From contig CAZHFW010000076.1 in assembly GCA_964531675.1 (NCBI GenBank), positions 1-6,327 on the forward strand: 6,327 nucleotides of DNA, read 5' to 3'. The position numbers and the translations under genes are program-made. The DNA is from CAZHFW01 sp964531675 (GTDB lineage: Bacteria; Planctomycetota; Phycisphaerae; Phycisphaerales; UBA1924). Shown here one piece after another: positions 5,854 through 6,327 of this stretch. The notes beneath the pieces were generated by a model. The model saw only the letters and a program-made list of their open reading frames with translations, did not search any database and was not told the DNA's origin. How positions within the stretch are numbered: position 1 is the stretch's first letter; every line of letters begins with the position of its first letter.

Positions 5854-5894
5854 GGAGGAGACCGGTCTGTCGGCACGGGGCGTGAACTGTCCTC

Positions 5895-5903
5895 AGAATA
5901 CCA
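5895..5903 (-). promoter_or_regulatory. Candidate phoU promoter (extended -10)
   Basis: The minus strand reads TGGTATTCT, a TGn extension plus the hexamer TATTCT (5895-5900), 41 nt before the phoU ATG, giving a 5' leader of about 35 nt. No convincing -35 is present. No direct-repeat pho box of the E. coli type was recognised. Confidence 0.45.
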
Positions 5904-5932
5904 CAAAGATGGGTCGGCAAGGCGGGAAGGTC

Positions 5933-5956
5933 GCCTGAAGCGGAAAGCGCTCAGGC
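5933..5956. promoter_or_regulatory. Imperfect dyad between phoU and eno
   Basis: GCCTGA (5933-5938) and GCG (5940-5942) pair with CGC (5948-5950) and TCAGGC (5951-5956). This gives a 9-bp stem with one bulged A and a GAAAG centre. No T-run follows on either strand, so it is not an intrinsic terminator. It lies upstream of the phoU -10 candidate and next to a weak hexamer TATTGT (5964-5969) that could serve eno. An operator or a structured eno leader are both possible. Confidence 0.4.
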
Positions 5957-5987
5957 CGAGTCCTATTGTCGCCTGTTCGGCGGCGCG

Positions 5988-6006
5988 GGCCCCCATTTGG
6001 AGGGCC
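5988..6006 (+). other. Small hairpin in the eno upstream region
   Basis: GGCCCCC (5988-5994) can pair with GG-A-GGGCC (5999-6006), one A bulged, around an ATTT loop. In DNA this GC-rich it may be chance. If the eno transcript starts near 5975 it would lie in the eno leader. Confidence 0.2.
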
Positions 6007-6077
6007 GCACGCCCCCGCCCGGCGTTGTTCTCGCCTTGCCGCGATGTTCCCGGGCGTTCTCCACGCACGCTCAACCA

Positions 6078-6083
6078 GAGGGG
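6078..6083 (+). promoter_or_regulatory. Ribosome binding site of eno
   Basis: GAGGGG, 5 nt before the ATG at 6089 (7 nt counted from the GAGG core). It agrees with the homology-defined enolase start. Confidence 0.75.
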
Positions 6084-6088
6084 TCAGC

Positions 6089-6327
6089 ATGTCCTTCGAG
6101 ATCGCCTTTGTACATGGTCGCCAGATTCTGGACTCCCGCGGAAACCCGACGGTCGAGGTCGAGGTTGGTCTGGATGGCGGCGCCATCGGCCGCGCCGCGG
6201 TCCCCTCCGGCGCTTCCACGGGCGAGAACGAGGCGGTCGAGCTTCGCGACAACGACAAGACGGTCTACCTCGGGAAGGGCACCCTGAACGCGGTCGCCAA
6301 TGTGAACCGCAAGATCGGCCCCGAGAT
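6089..6327 (+). CDS. eno: Enolase, N-terminal part (cut by window end)
   Basis: Seventy-nine residues of a protein expected to be about 430 long are visible. Enolase interconverts 2-phosphoglycerate and phosphoenolpyruvate in glycolysis as a cytosolic Mg-dependent dimer, and can belong to the RNA degradosome. The visible N-terminal domain has HGRQILDSRGNPTVEVEV (9-26) and the mobile active-site loop PSGASTGENEAVELRD (39-54), with S43 corresponding to the loop serine that binds the second Mg ion. YLGKGTLNAVANVN (59-72) follows as in the family. The ATG has a good Shine-Dalgarno sequence. It is the only plus-strand gene here and diverges from phoU across 235 bp. Catalytic residues of the barrel domain lie outside the window, so completeness cannot be judged. 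Confidence 0.96.
   Translation, partial: MSFEIAFVHGRQILDSRGNPTVEVEVGLDGGAIGRAAVPSGASTGENEAVELRDNDKTVYLGKGTLNAVANVNRKIGPE

Noticed and set aside
5859..5868. Palindrome AGACCGGTCT as a regulatory hairpin before phoU
   Set aside because: With no loop it cannot fold in one strand, and a 10-bp palindrome may be chance; noted only in the phoU entry.

Overview
The window is GC-rich bacterial chromosomal DNA, roughly two-thirds G+C by eye. I infer a member of the Planctomycetota, possibly a Phycisphaerae-like lineage. Two things point that way. A 24-bp element present four times in one intergenic gap gives SLALRAR / EPEAQAR-type peptides when translated, which I recall as common in planctomycete genomes. 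The left edge also carries a BatA-N plus vWA protein of a kind abundant in that phylum. No 16S gene or other decisive marker is present, so the assignment is tentative.

Layout from right to left, because all genes but one lie on the minus strand. At the right edge eno (enolase, + strand, cut by the window end) diverges from phoU (- strand). Their shared 235-bp spacer holds a phoU promoter candidate and an imperfect dyad. Downstream of phoU is a 304-bp gap with no gene, containing two direct and two inverted copies of the 24-bp repeat. Then follow a DUF1801 protein with a histone-H1-like lysine tail, argH (argininosuccinate lyase), and a GNAT acetyltransferase resembling the short N-acetylglutamate synthase (ArgA) domain. 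A clear intrinsic terminator closes that block. Then come rlmE (23S rRNA 2'-O-methyltransferase) and a BatA/vWA membrane protein whose 3' end lies beyond the left edge. The BatA/vWA frame has no stop inside the window, so a simple closed-ORF search misses it.

Functionally, argH and the GNAT gene look like a two-gene unit with a 34-nt gap, a split version of the ArgH(A) fusion known in some marine gammaproteobacteria. The DUF1801 gene sits just upstream in the same direction and may be co-transcribed with them. rlmE probably has its own promoter because a terminator precedes it. Two genes (DUF1801 and rlmE) have a -10-like hexamer ending exactly 6 nt before the ATG and no Shine-Dalgarno sequence, the layout expected of leaderless mRNAs. 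argH and eno, by contrast, have good Shine-Dalgarno sequences.

Most of the window is ordinary housekeeping content, and I see no strongly supported new system. The items most worth a second look are the 24-bp repeat array with its possible GNRA-capped fold, the unfused argH/ArgA-like pair, and the basic-tailed DUF1801 protein.
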